DNA of 64,000 nucleotides from Neobacillus sp. YX16 (GCF_030123505.1 NZ_CP126115.1:5904001-5968000), one strand, 5' to 3'. Counted from the first letter of the stretch, positions 8,475-17,093 are shown. The notes: generated from the letters alone by a model not told the origin. Numbers and translations are program-made.

Positions 8475-9473
8475 CTAAAACCTTCTAAAAGTGTCAGCCA
8501 CTATGTTACTAAATTCCCTTAAGTAATGAAGGTAATTGCTTCCCCCGTAGTTATATCTTTTATTGTACATTTTTGCGACGACGATGTTGTATTCTGGAAT
8601 CACTAATAGCGTTGGCCCGGTAATGCCTAGTATTTGGTACGAACCTTTAGGCACTCTTTCACCCAATTCACTTTTTAGAGCGGGCGTGCCTTGGACATAC
8701 CAAAATAATCCGTTTTGTGGCAAATCTTTATTTTTATAACGTAGACTTTGAACTTGAGTGGCCAATTGAATCACTTCTTCAGGTACAATCTTCATTCCAT
8801 TGTTCAAATGAAGATTTCCCCATCGTGCAAACTCACGGGCAGTGGTGTGCAGGTTTGATTCCATTCCATCCTTCGTACGGCCTACTGTATAGGAAGCGGG
8901 CTCGTTGGGATCATCAATGACCTGGACCATTTTTTCATTAGGTTCCGTTTGCCAAGCCGTCTCCTTCAATCCTAATGGCTTGAACACTCCTTCTTCCAGG
9001 AGTTGAGGAAAACTTTTTCCATAAAGCCTGTTTACTAGTTCTGTCATCATAACAACGTTAATCCCTCTATATGCCCATCCTTCACCAGGCTCAAACTCGC
9101 GAAAAATCGTTCCATCCGCCCTTTGGTGCAAACCGTGACAATGGGTAACCAAATGCCTTATCGTTGTTTTCCCCAGCAGTTCATGATTGAAATTTTCAAA
9201 GTACTCCGCTGCAAGGTCATCCAAGCTATTCATTTTGCCTTCATAAAGAGCATAAGCTATAACTAACCCTAAGTAACTTTTTCTCGCAGAAGCTATATTA
9301 AACTGGGTGTTTTCATCAATGGGACGAGAATGGGCTGTGTTGGAATGATAGCCGCTATAGTGTTCTAAGACAATTTGGTTTTCTTTCATGATCACGAGTG
9401 CTGCTCCACTGCTATGATTACGTTCTTTTATATGCTCTACATACGATATTAATTTTTGAAAAATAGAAGTCAC
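8475..9473 (-). CDS. Serine hydrolase of the class C beta-lactamase-like family
   Basis: 332 residues from GTG 9473 (AAAGG upstream, short spacing). The nucleophile motif SxxK is SARK (about residue 62) in FNIASARKSYLG. The second motif is near WAYRGINVV, where a Tyr is present but the usual YxN is not clean. HLVTHCHGLH corresponds to the LL.HTSG region. No signal peptide, so it is probably an intracellular esterase or peptidase rather than a true beta-lactamase. Confidence 0.83.
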   Translation of the reverse strand: MTSIFQKLISYVEHIKERNHSSGAALVIMKENQIVLEHYSGYHSNTAHSRPIDENTQFNIASARKSYLGLVIAYALYEGKMNSLDDLAAEYFENFNHELLGKTTIRHLVTHCHGLHQRADGTIFREFEPGEGWAYRGINVVMMTELVNRLYGKSFPQLLEEGVFKPLGLKETAWQTEPNEKMVQVIDDPNEPASYTVGRTKDGMESNLHTTAREFARWGNLHLNNGMKIVPEEVIQLATQVQSLRYKNKDLPQNGLFWYVQGTPALKSELGERVPKGSYQILGITGPTLLVIPEYNIVVAKMYNKRYNYGGSNYLHYLREFSNIVADTFRRF

Positions 9474-9545
9474 ACACCTTTCTACTAATCTTTTATTCTA
9501 TATTCAGTTACTTTTATCCTTTATGATTACATTGGGAGGTTTAAC

Positions 9546-10016
9546 ATGGAGAAATTGCTTGAAGAGTATCGTTTTGGATATCAGTTGCTGAGGATGGCCA
9601 TCGATGGATTGTCTGAGGAAGCGCTTCGTTTTAAGCCTGAAGCTAACAAATGGAGCATTCATCAGATTCTCATCCATGTGGCAGATTCCGAATTGGTCTC
9701 AACCCAGAGGATGAAAAAGGTTTTGTCGGAGGAGGCTCCGCTTTTGATGTCATTTGACCAGGATGCATGGGCGGATACGTTGGAGTATGAAAAGCTAGAC
9801 CGCGAACAACATCTTCATCTGTTTAATTTGCTGCGCTCCAGCATGCTGCCTATTCTGGAGCAGCTGCCGGCACAAAAATGGGAACGGGTAGGGATATATG
9901 CTGACGCTGGTCCATTCACTCTTAAACAATTACTAGAATACCGAGTTGAACATGTCTGGGGACATCTCGCCCAGATTGCAAGCGTAAGGGAAGCTTATCA
10001 GCAGAGTAAAATTTAA
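9546..10016 (+). CDS. DinB-family protein
   Basis: 156 residues, GGGAGG six bases before ATG. The four-helix DinB/YfiT fold is suggested by NKWSIHQILIHVADSE (first metal His) and the C-terminal EHVWGHLAQI. In Bacillus this superfamily includes bacillithiol S-transferases (YfiT/BstA type). It is one of four DinB-fold genes in the window (also 34778, 35469, 46584). Monocistronic, followed by the hairpins at 10062-10120. Confidence 0.85.
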   Translation: MEKLLEEYRFGYQLLRMAIDGLSEEALRFKPEANKWSIHQILIHVADSELVSTQRMKKVLSEEAPLLMSFDQDAWADTLEYEKLDREQHLHLFNLLRSSMLPILEQLPAQKWERVGIYADAGPFTLKQLLEYRVEHVWGHLAQIASVREAYQQSKI

Positions 10017-10061
10017 TAGATTCTTGTAACGCATCTCGATACACTTGAATATACTATATTA

Positions 10062-10120
10062 GACGGGAGGCAGCACCTCGCGTCACATGAACTGACTATA
10101 ACATAGTCAGTTATTTTTTT
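10062..10120 (+). ncRNA. Tandem-hairpin structure ending in a terminator, possible sRNA or DinB 3' end
   Basis: Two back-to-back hairpins: GACG/CGTC with inner GAGG/CCTC around CAGCA (about 10063-10085), then AACTGACTAT/ATAGTCAGTT around AAC (10090-10112), followed by seven T residues. TTGTAA and TATACT lie upstream, but their 20-base spacing is poor. It may be a short independent RNA, or simply the terminator of the DinB gene, whose stop is 45 bases earlier. Confidence 0.4.
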
Positions 10121-10322
10121 GGGGAATGCTTATAGCTAATTAAATGTACTTTTTAAGTAGAATCCTTTACGTGCCGAAATCATTATAGAATGAATGATGT
10201 TTCGTTGGAACTATAATTTAATTATATTGTCATAGTTCTTAATTTGTTTGTAATCGTTGTTTAATGTTGATTGTGTATGATTAGCTGTATACCATTCAAA
10301 ACAACTAGAGGAGTTATTCCAT

Positions 10323-10418
10323 ATGAAGAAGTTAAAAGCTATACTTTGTTTTTTTCGCAGGTATCATAAATTCAGCTATTATACGGACGAGTGCGTAGAT
10401 TGCGGACAAAAAAAATAG
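10323..10418 (+). CDS. Small 31-residue Lys/Cys-rich protein with CVDC motif
   Basis: ATG 10323 is preceded by GAGGAG about nine bases upstream and opens a 31-codon frame ending at TAG. The product is very basic at the start (MKKLKAILCFFRRYHK) and ends with DECVDCGQKK, a single CxxC pair that could bind metal or form a disulfide. I do not recognise the family. It is framed by the hairpin region upstream and a strong terminator about 70 bases downstream, so it is plausibly a real gene. Confidence 0.5.
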   Translation: MKKLKAILCFFRRYHKFSYYTDECVDCGQKK

Positions 10419-10485
10419 ATTAAAAATTACCACATAAATTTACAGTGATTTTCATAGGGTTTTCACAATATAATTCACATTAAAA

Positions 10486-10515
10486 AGGCTTAGAGAAATT
10501 TTTCTCTAAGCCTTG
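10486..10515. terminator. Bidirectional terminator
   Basis: Near-perfect palindrome AAGGCTTAGAGAAA / TTTCTCTAAGCCTT. It can serve the small rightward gene at 10323 and the leftward VanY gene ending at 10597. Confidence 0.85.
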
Positions 10516-10596
10516 CTTTTAATTAGTTTTTCTTGAACTAAACCCTTTAGTTTAAGAACAAAATGGCGTATATTACTTAGCGATTGAAAGGACTTT

Positions 10597-11718
10597 TCAT
10601 GATCCTTGTTTGACCAATAGTCCCTTGTGGTACTCTTCTAATGTGATGCCCTGATTCATAATATCTGTTGCGACAACTTGTCCGACATATCGAAGATGCC
10701 ATGGTTCATATTGATACCCAGTTATGGATTCTTTTCCTTTTGGATACCGAATAATAAACCCATATTCCGCTGCATGAAGTTGCAACCATTTCGCTTCTTT
10801 TGTGTCCTGAAAACAAGATGTTGCTGCACATGTTGCACTACTGTTTCCCACGTCAATGGCGAGTCCGGTTTGATGTTCACTTGTGCCAGGGATCGCACTA
10901 TACATACGAGCTTTTTCATACCCATCTTGTTTTACGTATGATTCAAATAACGAAACTTGTGACTTGTGCGAACGGTAACCAGAAACACCAACAATCGTGT
11001 ACCCTGCCTTTTTTGCATCACGCACTAATGTTTGAATGGCAACGGCCGCTTCTTTTCGTAATTTTTGTTTTTCTGTGTTATTCGTAAACGGAAACGAGAT
11101 TCCTGAATCAATTAAGTTTTTCGGCACAAAATTTACCGGCAATTTGTTCTGTTTATTAATTAATACAGCAAGATCATCCGGTTTTGCCACCACAGGAATC
11201 ACTTCTTCTTCCCATTTTTCCTTATTCTTGATTTTCACGTACTGACTGCTTACATACGCTTTTTTCTCTTTATAAAGGATTTGATACCATCCTGTCCCTG
11301 TTGCACTCACTACGTCTACTCGTTCACCTTTTTTGATAGCCCCTAAAATGGTGTATTTCGTGGAAGGTCCTGTTCGTACATTCAAATTAGCGGTTGTTTT
11401 ATAGTTTTTTTCTTCCGATTGTTCGTTTATCATGATTTTCACGTACTGACTGCTTACATACGCTTTTTTCTCTTTATAAAGGATTTGGTACCATCCTGTT
11501 TCTGCTGCACTCACTACGTCTACTCGTTCACCTTTTTTGATAACCCCTAAAATGGCGTATTTCGTGGAAGGTCCTGTTCGTACATTCAAATTAGCGGTTG
11601 TTTCATAGTTGTTTTCTCCTGCGATTGCTTTTTGAATAAAGGACGTTTCACTAAAACCGGCGATTGATAGAATAATAATAATGAACAATAAAGAAATCTT
11701 CTTTTTAAATTGTTGCAT
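10597..11718 (-). CDS. Secreted SH3b x2 - VanY-type D-alanyl-D-alanine carboxypeptidase
   Basis: 373 residues; AGAGGAG eight bases before ATG 11718. A signal peptide covers about residues 1-33. Two bacterial SH3 domains follow (about 38-95 and 106-163), nearly identical to each other in protein and DNA. Residues about 190-365 are a peptidase M15B domain with SGYRSHKSQ, the zinc ligands in SEHQTGLAIDVG (His, Asp) and EPWHLRY (His). M15B enzymes trim the terminal D-Ala of peptidoglycan stems; the SH3 domains should hold it to the wall. It lies directly downstream of a SigV/RsiV-type pair and may belong to that regulon. Confidence 0.93.
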   Translation of the reverse strand: MQQFKKKISLLFIIIILSIAGFSETSFIQKAIAGENNYETTANLNVRTGPSTKYAILGVIKKGERVDVVSAAETGWYQILYKEKKAYVSSQYVKIMINEQSEEKNYKTTANLNVRTGPSTKYTILGAIKKGERVDVVSATGTGWYQILYKEKKAYVSSQYVKIKNKEKWEEEVIPVVAKPDDLAVLINKQNKLPVNFVPKNLIDSGISFPFTNNTEKQKLRKEAAVAIQTLVRDAKKAGYTIVGVSGYRSHKSQVSLFESYVKQDGYEKARMYSAIPGTSEHQTGLAIDVGNSSATCAATSCFQDTKEAKWLQLHAAEYGFIIRYPKGKESITGYQYEPWHLRYVGQVVATDIMNQGITLEEYHKGLLVKQGS

Positions 11719-11764
11719 CCCTGATTCTCCTCTTTTGTCGTCTATATTGTTGTCTCGCCATAAT

Positions 11765-11794
11765 TAGACGTACCAAAGGATGAGAAAAGTTTGC
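11765..11794 (-). promoter_or_regulatory. Candidate ECF-sigma promoter of the VanY gene
   Basis: Reading leftward, GCAAACTTTT (-35-like, with the AAC core) is followed after 18 bases by CGTCTA (-10), about 46 bases before the VanY start. This resembles Bacillus ECF sites (AAC ... CGTC), though the spacing is one or two bases long. The adjacent SigV-type gene makes it the obvious candidate regulator. Confidence 0.4.
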
Positions 11795-11847
11795 AATAAA
11801 TGAGTAATAATTTTCCCTTATTATATTAAATTTAATATCAAATATTT

Positions 11848-12726
11848 TTACTTTATATACTCACTACTTAATAAGTCATCAGAAAGTAATTCAGTAGGAA
11901 TAATAAATTCTACAACCCCCATATACCCCGGTGCCACCTCATATTTATCAAAGGAAATAACTAATTTGTTATCCTGGTTTATATAAAAGTTATGGTTTGC
12001 AGTTATTTTTTCAAACGGGTCAATAGGATTTTCCACTCCTGCATCAAGGATCCAATATACCTTAGTTTTATCTTCCTTCATTTGCTGTTTCATTTGATCT
12101 TTAATATTTTCACTAATCGTTTCAATGTAATTTTGATTTTTAAATAAAATAGGTAATGTTATGATCACTTGTTTTTTCTTATCAATTGTATCGTATTTAA
12201 ATGTGGTTGAAGAAGATCCTACAGTGTTTACGACATATCTTCCTATAGACAATATTTTTTCATTGTCTGTCTTAACTACATAGCCGCTTTCCACGCCAAT
12301 ATGGCCATCCCCTTGTTTCTTCAGGGATTCCACTTCTTGCATAAATTCTTGATAAAGCTGTTTGTTCTCTTTTAAATATTTTTCATTTAGGCTTTTTTCC
12401 AAATCTTGATCCTTCAAATTCGAAATACTGGGCACTTTTATGTTTGCATGATGTTTTTCATCTTCTATCTTAAATTCTACAAATGTCATGACCTTAATTA
12501 CATTCCCAATCACTGGAACATCCGAAAAACTTTTAGCCAGTACTGGATTGGTATTTAATACTACCATTAGTAGTGCCGCAGCAGCTCCTGAGCCGACAAG
12601 TATTCTTAAAGGTGTTCTGTTCTTTTTGCGAGGATTCTTTAAAGCTTTATTAACTACATCATCGAGATCTGAAGGAATTTCTATTTCCATATATTTAGAT
12701 TTTAACCTTTCTAGATTTTTATCCAT
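11848..12726 (-). CDS. rsiV: RsiV-type anti-sigma factor (membrane anchored)
   Basis: 292 residues. A short cytoplasmic N-terminus (1-37) would hold the sigma factor, one membrane helix lies at about 40-62 and the rest is extracellular. The C-terminal half (IITLPILFKNQNYIETISENIKDQM, then FEKITANHNFYINQDNKLVISFDKYEVAPG) matches the DUF3298 domain of RsiV, which in B. subtilis binds lysozyme and is then cleaved to free SigV. It starts one base after the sigma gene stops, so the pair is translationally coupled. Confidence 0.8.
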   Translation of the reverse strand: MDKNLERLKSKYMEIEIPSDLDDVVNKALKNPRKKNRTPLRILVGSGAAAALLMVVLNTNPVLAKSFSDVPVIGNVIKVMTFVEFKIEDEKHHANIKVPSISNLKDQDLEKSLNEKYLKENKQLYQEFMQEVESLKKQGDGHIGVESGYVVKTDNEKILSIGRYVVNTVGSSSTTFKYDTIDKKKQVIITLPILFKNQNYIETISENIKDQMKQQMKEDKTKVYWILDAGVENPIDPFEKITANHNFYINQDNKLVISFDKYEVAPGYMGVVEFIIPTELLSDDLLSSEYIK

Positions 12727-12727
12727 T

Positions 12728-13234
12728 CTATCTCTCCTTCACTAACTTGGTTTGTTCCATCTGAATTCTTAACATAGATAATCCTCTATATAATCGGGTT
12801 TTTATCGTATTTTTATTTTCCTTCAATATCTCAGCAATTTCCTCAATTTTTAAATCCTCAAAATAGCGGAGTACGATCACTGTTCGAAACATCTCTGGTA
12901 AATCGTCTAAACATCTTTCAAGATCAATATCCTGATAGACATCATGATTTCCATAACTATAAAACTCCAGCGTTGCATCTTCCATCACATTGACTCTCCT
13001 GTATTTTCTTAAGAAGTCCAAAGATTTATTAACAACAATCCTATAAAACCAACTTTTTAGTTTCTGTTCTTCTTTTAGATCGCTAAGTGATAAAAGCGCC
13101 TTATGAATAGATTCCTGTACAATATCTAATGCATCCTCTTTATTCTTCACATAACTAAAAGCTAACCTATAAAAATTCTCCTTATTTTCTACGATTAATT
13201 GAACAAGCGCTTGTTCTTTCTTATGATCCTTCAT
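12728..13234 (-). CDS. sigV: ECF RNA polymerase sigma factor, SigV-like
   Basis: 168 residues; AAGGAG nine bases before the ATG. Sigma region 2 is FYRLAFSYVKNKEDALDIVQ (about 17-36) and region 4 is LRYFEDLKIEEIAEILKENK plus the recognition helix (about 116-150). Size and the immediate RsiV-like partner point to the SigV group, which responds to lysozyme and controls wall modification. No OatA acetyltransferase is nearby; a VanY carboxypeptidase follows instead. I could not find a clean autoregulatory ECF promoter upstream. Confidence 0.85.
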   Translation of the reverse strand: MKDHKKEQALVQLIVENKENFYRLAFSYVKNKEDALDIVQESIHKALLSLSDLKEEQKLKSWFYRIVVNKSLDFLRKYRRVNVMEDATLEFYSYGNHDVYQDIDLERCLDDLPEMFRTVIVLRYFEDLKIEEIAEILKENKNTIKTRLYRGLSMLRIQMEQTKLVKER

Positions 13235-13289
13235 AGCTTAGAGCTCCTTTTCTATACGAATCCTTTGTCTTACGATTAGTAAACATATA

Positions 13290-13319
13290 AAAAAAGCCCT
13301 GATGGTCCAGGACTTTTCG
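13290..13319 (-). terminator. Terminator downstream of the VanY fragment
   Basis: Leftward hairpin AAAAGTCCTG / CAGGGCTTTT around GACCAT, followed by T residues, just after the stop codon of the VanY remnant and upstream of the sigma gene. Confidence 0.7.
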
Positions 13320-13580
13320 TTAGTTAGAGACTGGTAGTGTATGAAAATATTCTTCAAGAGTACTCCCTTTCGTTGAAACTTCTACCGCAACATCTTTACC
13401 TACATATCTCAAATGCCAGGGTTCATATTTATACCCTGTAATCGTATCTTTTCCTTTTAGATATCGGATAATAAAGCCGTACTCAGCTGCATTTTGCTCT
13501 AACCAGGCAGCCTCAATCGTACCAGCAAAGCAATCTTCTGCAAGACACTTGCCATTTCCTCCTGTTACAGACGCAACTCT
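13320..13580 (-). pseudogene. C-terminal fragment of a second VanY-type carboxypeptidase
   Basis: An open frame without a start codon encodes the last about 85 residues of an M15B peptidase: GGNGKCLAEDCF, AAWLEQNAAEYGFIIRY, then KYEPWHLRYVG with the last zinc His, and it ends at TAA 13320-13322. It parallels the end of the intact VanY at 10597 (TCAATSCFQD..., AAEYGFIIRY). The SxHxxGxAxD zinc motif and everything before it are missing, replaced by the upstream region of the LysR gene. The sigma/anti-sigma pair thus sits between one intact and one decayed carboxypeptidase. Confidence 0.85.
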
Positions 13581-13664
13581 TAATATTTTATTATTGATTT
13601 TTAGGCATGTAAAATATCAATTAGTCATGTATACTTGATTAATACTCATACAAAGGAGTTTACT

Positions 13665-14579
13665 ATGAATATTGAGCAATTAGAGTATGTTGTCGAAGTT
13701 GCGAAAACAAAATCGATCTCCATTGCTTCTGAAAATCTAAAGATATCCCAGTCTGGAATTAGCCGATCCATTAGTAATTTAGAAAATGAATTAGGTATGA
13801 AACTATTTATAAGATCAAAGTCAGGAACCCTGCTCACAGATGATGGTGAAAAAATTGTAAAAATAGCTTATGAAATTGTATCCAAGCTTCAACTGTTAAA
13901 AGAAGAGGCTCAAGTCATAACGACCAGTATCGATGGGAAATTAAAAATCTCATCAAGTCCGAGTGTCATGACCCTATTATTAAAAGTAATTCCGCTTTTT
14001 AAAAAAGATTATCCCGGGGTTAAACTGGAAATAACGGAACAAGCAGAAAATGAAATTATTGATGATATTAGAAATAATCGGATCGATATTGGTTTAGTCT
14101 ACATTAATGAAACTATTCAAAACTCGACTGATTTAAAATATGGGACCTTAGTTTCCGGAACATTAAATGTCTGTGTCAATAAAAACTCCCCTTTATCTTT
14201 ACATCACACGTTATCTCCAAAGGAAATCTTAGATCAGCCCCTTGCCATGTTTAATGGGGTTAATATGAAAAAATTTATTGAACAGTTTTTCAATGATCAT
14301 GGGGAAATGGAAATTCTGTTTACGTCGAATAATTCGGAGACCGTAAAAAGAGCGGTGGTTGATGGAATAGCGATTACCTTTATTATTGATTTGGCATTAA
14401 ATGATGATATCTATGTAAAGAATGGAAGCATTGTTCTTATTCCATTAATAGATTGTGGAATTACAACCATTCCATATGGATGGATTCGATTAAATAATCA
14501 ATATTTCAGCTATATAGAAAGGGAATTTATTAAATATCTGCAAATCGTCTCTACAGGTTACTTAAAGAAAGACTCTTAA
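13665..14579 (+). CDS. LysR-family transcriptional regulator
   Basis: 304 residues from ATG 13665, chosen because AAAGGAG lies six bases upstream. The N-terminal winged helix is MNIEQLEYVVEVAKTKSI through ELGMKLFIRSKSGTLLT (1-60), followed by a substrate-binding domain (about 90-295). The effector is unknown. No gene diverges from it except the truncated VanY remnant, so its usual target may have been lost. Confidence 0.9.
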   Translation: MNIEQLEYVVEVAKTKSISIASENLKISQSGISRSISNLENELGMKLFIRSKSGTLLTDDGEKIVKIAYEIVSKLQLLKEEAQVITTSIDGKLKISSSPSVMTLLLKVIPLFKKDYPGVKLEITEQAENEIIDDIRNNRIDIGLVYINETIQNSTDLKYGTLVSGTLNVCVNKNSPLSLHHTLSPKEILDQPLAMFNGVNMKKFIEQFFNDHGEMEILFTSNNSETVKRAVVDGIAITFIIDLALNDDIYVKNGSIVLIPLIDCGITTIPYGWIRLNNQYFSYIEREFIKYLQIVSTGYLKKDS

Positions 14580-14585
14580 CAAAAA

Positions 14586-14613
14586 GTGCCCTAATCCTTC
14601 TGGATTAAGGCAC
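14586..14613. terminator. Terminator between lysR and fosB
   Basis: Inverted repeat GTGCCCTAATCC / GGATTAAGGCAC around TTCT. The right arm runs into CACCCATTA, as in many hairpins of this window that abut the CACCCGTTAG repeat. Confidence 0.8.
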
Positions 14614-14634
14614 CCATTATAAACGAAGAATCAA

Positions 14635-15057
14635 TTAATCGTGAAACTCCATATGTGTTTTTTCCTTTTTGTAATAATCCAGTCTATCTTGTAACGTACC
14701 TGAATGAAATTCAAACTTATGTCCATCAGGGTCAGTAAAGTAGATAGACTTTTTATCCTTTTCGTCTCTTTGGCGGCCATTCAAGATGTTTACATTCATT
14801 TCCTTTAGTTTATGATAGACATTATCAAATTCTGCTTCATCTATTGAAAAAGCAATGTGTGTGTATGATTGTTTTATCTCATTTCGGGGAATATCTTTTT
14901 CTTCATTAAGGGCAAGCCACAATCCATTTAAATCAAAATAGGCTGTTTGTCGCCCCTTCACTAACAACTTTGCATCAAACACGTTTTGATAAAACTCAAT
15001 TGAATCTTCTAAATTAGACACTGAAAATAGAAAATGGTTCAGACCTTTCATTTGCAT
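14635..15057 (-). CDS. fosB: FosB-type bacillithiol transferase (fosfomycin resistance)
   Basis: 140 residues, the normal FosB length; GAGGTG precedes the ATG. The sequence follows FosB closely: [20 protein letters not shown] at the start, [15 protein letters not shown] in the middle and [20 protein letters not shown] at the end. The metal ligands of the vicinal oxygen chelate fold are visible as His 8, the His in SYTHIAF and the Glu in KFEFHSG. FosB opens the fosfomycin epoxide using bacillithiol or cysteine. A lone gene with its own terminator. Confidence 0.93.
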   Translation of the reverse strand: MQMKGLNHFLFSVSNLEDSIEFYQNVFDAKLLVKGRQTAYFDLNGLWLALNEEKDIPRNEIKQSYTHIAFSIDEAEFDNVYHKLKEMNVNILNGRQRDEKDKKSIYFTDPDGHKFEFHSGTLQDRLDYYKKEKTHMEFHD

Positions 15058-15183
15058 AGTATCACCTCAGATTTAGACTTCGCAATATCTCCAGCATTCA
15101 AAGGATTCAAGCTCATTTGAGAGTTTGTGCCTTAGGGATGTTATCCTTTTTCACCCTAGTTAACTGTAAATAAAAAACCGTAG

Positions 15184-15255
15184 GGACGGTTCTCATGGTT
15201 TTTTTTAAATGCCGGTACCAGTAGAACCGTCCCCTTGTCCCCCTTGTCCCCTTGA
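15184..15255. repeat. REP-like hairpin GGGACGGTTCT ... AGAACCGTCCC, second copy
   Basis: Arms GGGACGGTTCT (15184) and AGAACCGTCCCC flank a loop of about 33 bases, followed by direct repeats of TTGTCCCC. Same arms as the element at 8393. Its right part supplies the stop codon and last about 15 codons of the P-loop gene at 15205. Confidence 0.75.
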
Positions 15256-15801
15256 ATTACTTTGAGCAATCGTAACAAGTCTATGAATCACTGACTCCAC
15301 TTCATCACTGCTTTTTATTTTAAATAAATAATCCGCCTCATCTTCTGTTGGTTCTACGATCCCGCCTGCGATTTGCCTCATCAGCACTTCCTCGAAGGTA
15401 GAAGCAGTCCTAAATATCGTTTTACTACGGCGACTTACTGCCACCCGTTCTCGAAGGATAGGTTCAGGAATATCAAAATGGACGAGAATGCAGATAAATC
15501 CCATTTCACGAAAATGTTTAAGTCGTTCTACTCGCCCTTTGCGATCCATATTTGAATTGCAAAGAATGAGATGAAAATCCGTCTGCTCTACCGCGTAATC
15601 TACAATTGTTTGAGTGATGGCATACTTAAACGTATTAGGTCCTTGCTTTGGCCTTAGGTTTTTATAATTGGCGTTGATAAATTCGGCATGGTTATCCTGG
15701 TCAATCACAAGTGAGTTGGTTAACTCTTGTTCAAGAGCCCTCGCAAATGTTGTTTTTCCACTATGGGTTTTACCTATGGTCATAATCACGAATCTGTTCA
15801 T
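15205..15801 (-). CDS. P-loop ATP-binding protein / small kinase with a repeat-derived C-terminus
   Basis: 198 residues. The Walker A motif is GKTHSGKTT (residues 10-18) and the fold resembles small P-loop kinases (VIDQDNHAEF, FHLILCNSNMDRKGRVERLK, FDIPEPILRERVAVSRRSK as lid region). Substrate unknown. The last residues (SRGQGGQGDGSTGTGI) are encoded by the GGGACGGTTCT repeat and are not expected in the family, so insertion of the repeat has probably replaced the original end of the protein. Confidence 0.8.
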   Translation of the reverse strand: MNRFVIMTIGKTHSGKTTFARALEQELTNSLVIDQDNHAEFINANYKNLRPKQGPNTFKYAITQTIVDYAVEQTDFHLILCNSNMDRKGRVERLKHFREMGFICILVHFDIPEPILRERVAVSRRSKTIFRTASTFEEVLMRQIAGGIVEPTEDEADYLFKIKSSDEVESVIHRLVTIAQSNSRGQGGQGDGSTGTGI

Positions 15802-15888
15802 TCCATTATCCCTACTTGGGCAAACTGCACTTTAGGTGTTGTAGTTACTCTACCCTGACAATCTCCTGCTATTTCAATTCGAAACTGA

Positions 15889-16575
15889 TTATATATCATA
15901 CTTTTCACCAGCCAATTTTCGCGAATTTTTGATGAGGAGCGGAATTTCAGACAAATCATTAATAATGAATTCCACCTCGGCTTGCCAATGAGGGTCTTTT
16001 ATCCAAACCCCTATCATCCCTGCATTCTGAGCCGCTTTTACATCATTTTCAGGATGGTCCCCGACATATATACTTTGCTGGGGTGGAACATTAAGCTGTT
16101 TTAGTGCCCTCTTAAAAATTTCGGGGTCTGGCTTTTTTATTCCTTCCCATTCTGATATTAAAATACGGTCAAAATACTTTTCAATCCCTAATGCTTTTAT
16201 ATTATCCTGCTGAAACTGACCCCACCCATTTGTAATCATGCCTAATCGAAGATCCCTGCTCTTCAACTCTTCCAGCATAGGGACGAGATTCGGAAAAGCT
16301 ACGCAATGATTTTTGAAGTCAGTGATATAATCTTGAAGCAGCTCTTCCCATGAGAGCTCTTTTATATGAAATTCTTTGACCAACTGCTGATACACCTTAT
16401 CCTTCCACACATAGCCGCGCTGGTCTAATTCAATAAATCTAGTAACATATTCCTCTCTCGGAATATGACCTACAATTCTAGCTAACCTATCATATTGACT
16501 ATGTATAAACCTTTTTACCGAAGCATCTCTATCTAGCAACGTTCCGTCTAAATCAAATAACACCGCTTTAATCAT
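15889..16575 (-). CDS. HAD-superfamily hydrolase
   Basis: 228 residues from ATG 16575 with GGGAG upstream; a longer reading to 16704 would add 43 unlikely residues. Motif I is FDLDGTLLD (7-15), motif II lies in GMITNGWG, the conserved Lys in IKKPDPEIF and motif III in YVGDHPENDVKAA. The helical cap places it in HAD subfamily IA (YjjG/phosphoglycolate-phosphatase like). Substrate not deducible. Confidence 0.9.
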   Translation of the reverse strand: MIKAVLFDLDGTLLDRDASVKRFIHSQYDRLARIVGHIPREEYVTRFIELDQRGYVWKDKVYQQLVKEFHIKELSWEELLQDYITDFKNHCVAFPNLVPMLEELKSRDLRLGMITNGWGQFQQDNIKALGIEKYFDRILISEWEGIKKPDPEIFKRALKQLNVPPQQSIYVGDHPENDVKAAQNAGMIGVWIKDPHWQAEVEFIINDLSEIPLLIKNSRKLAGEKYDI

Positions 16576-16745
16576 ATTGAGCACACTCCCTATACTTATG
16601 TTCTTCTTTTTAGAGGGGTCAAAGTCCTGCTTTGCTATTAGATCACGAGAACATAAACTCTGTTCCTCCATCACCAAATAAAGTTTGAGGTGACATAGAA
16701 TCAATTTTTACCAATTGATAAAACATTCAGTGTAAAATATAGGTA

Positions 16746-17003
16746 ATGGAAGATTTATTCGGTGAAATTTGTCGAGGCAAAAAATCATGGAGGAGGAATA
16801 CGTTTATTTTAATTAAAGTGAAATCATTACCGCATAAAATAATATTTGCAATCGGATTATCTTTAAATTTAGCGGGAGTAACATTGGCAAATATATTGCG
16901 ATTTAGTGTTTGGTCCATATTATTTGAAGGTATCCTTTTATTCGTTGGAATTATATTAATAGTGATGGCTTCTGATAAAAAACATTCAAATAAGGATGTA
17001 TGA
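16746..17003 (+). CDS. Possible small two-helix membrane protein
   Basis: 85 codons from ATG 16746. Residues about 29-52 and 54-73 are strongly hydrophobic (FAIGLSLNLAGVTLANIL and ILFEGILLFVGIILIVMA) and the tail is charged (SDKKHSNKDV), a sensible membrane topology. The start is uncertain: no good ribosome binding site precedes the ATG, and a strong GGAGGAGG at 16790-16797 lies inside the frame without a matching start. Family not recognised. Confidence 0.4.
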   Translation: MEDLFGEICRGKKSWRRNTFILIKVKSLPHKIIFAIGLSLNLAGVTLANILRFSVWSILFEGILLFVGIILIVMASDKKHSNKDV

Positions 17004-17093
17004 ACACACCGACTGAATAGTAGAAAAAATCGCTGCAACGATTATTTCACAAAATATCTGGGAGGAAGTTGCTTAAGTCCTAATGTAATAAAA

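Noticed and set aside
16727..17038. 103-codon minus-strand frame
   Set aside because: Overlaps the better plus-strand membrane candidate, no ribosome binding site, atypical composition.
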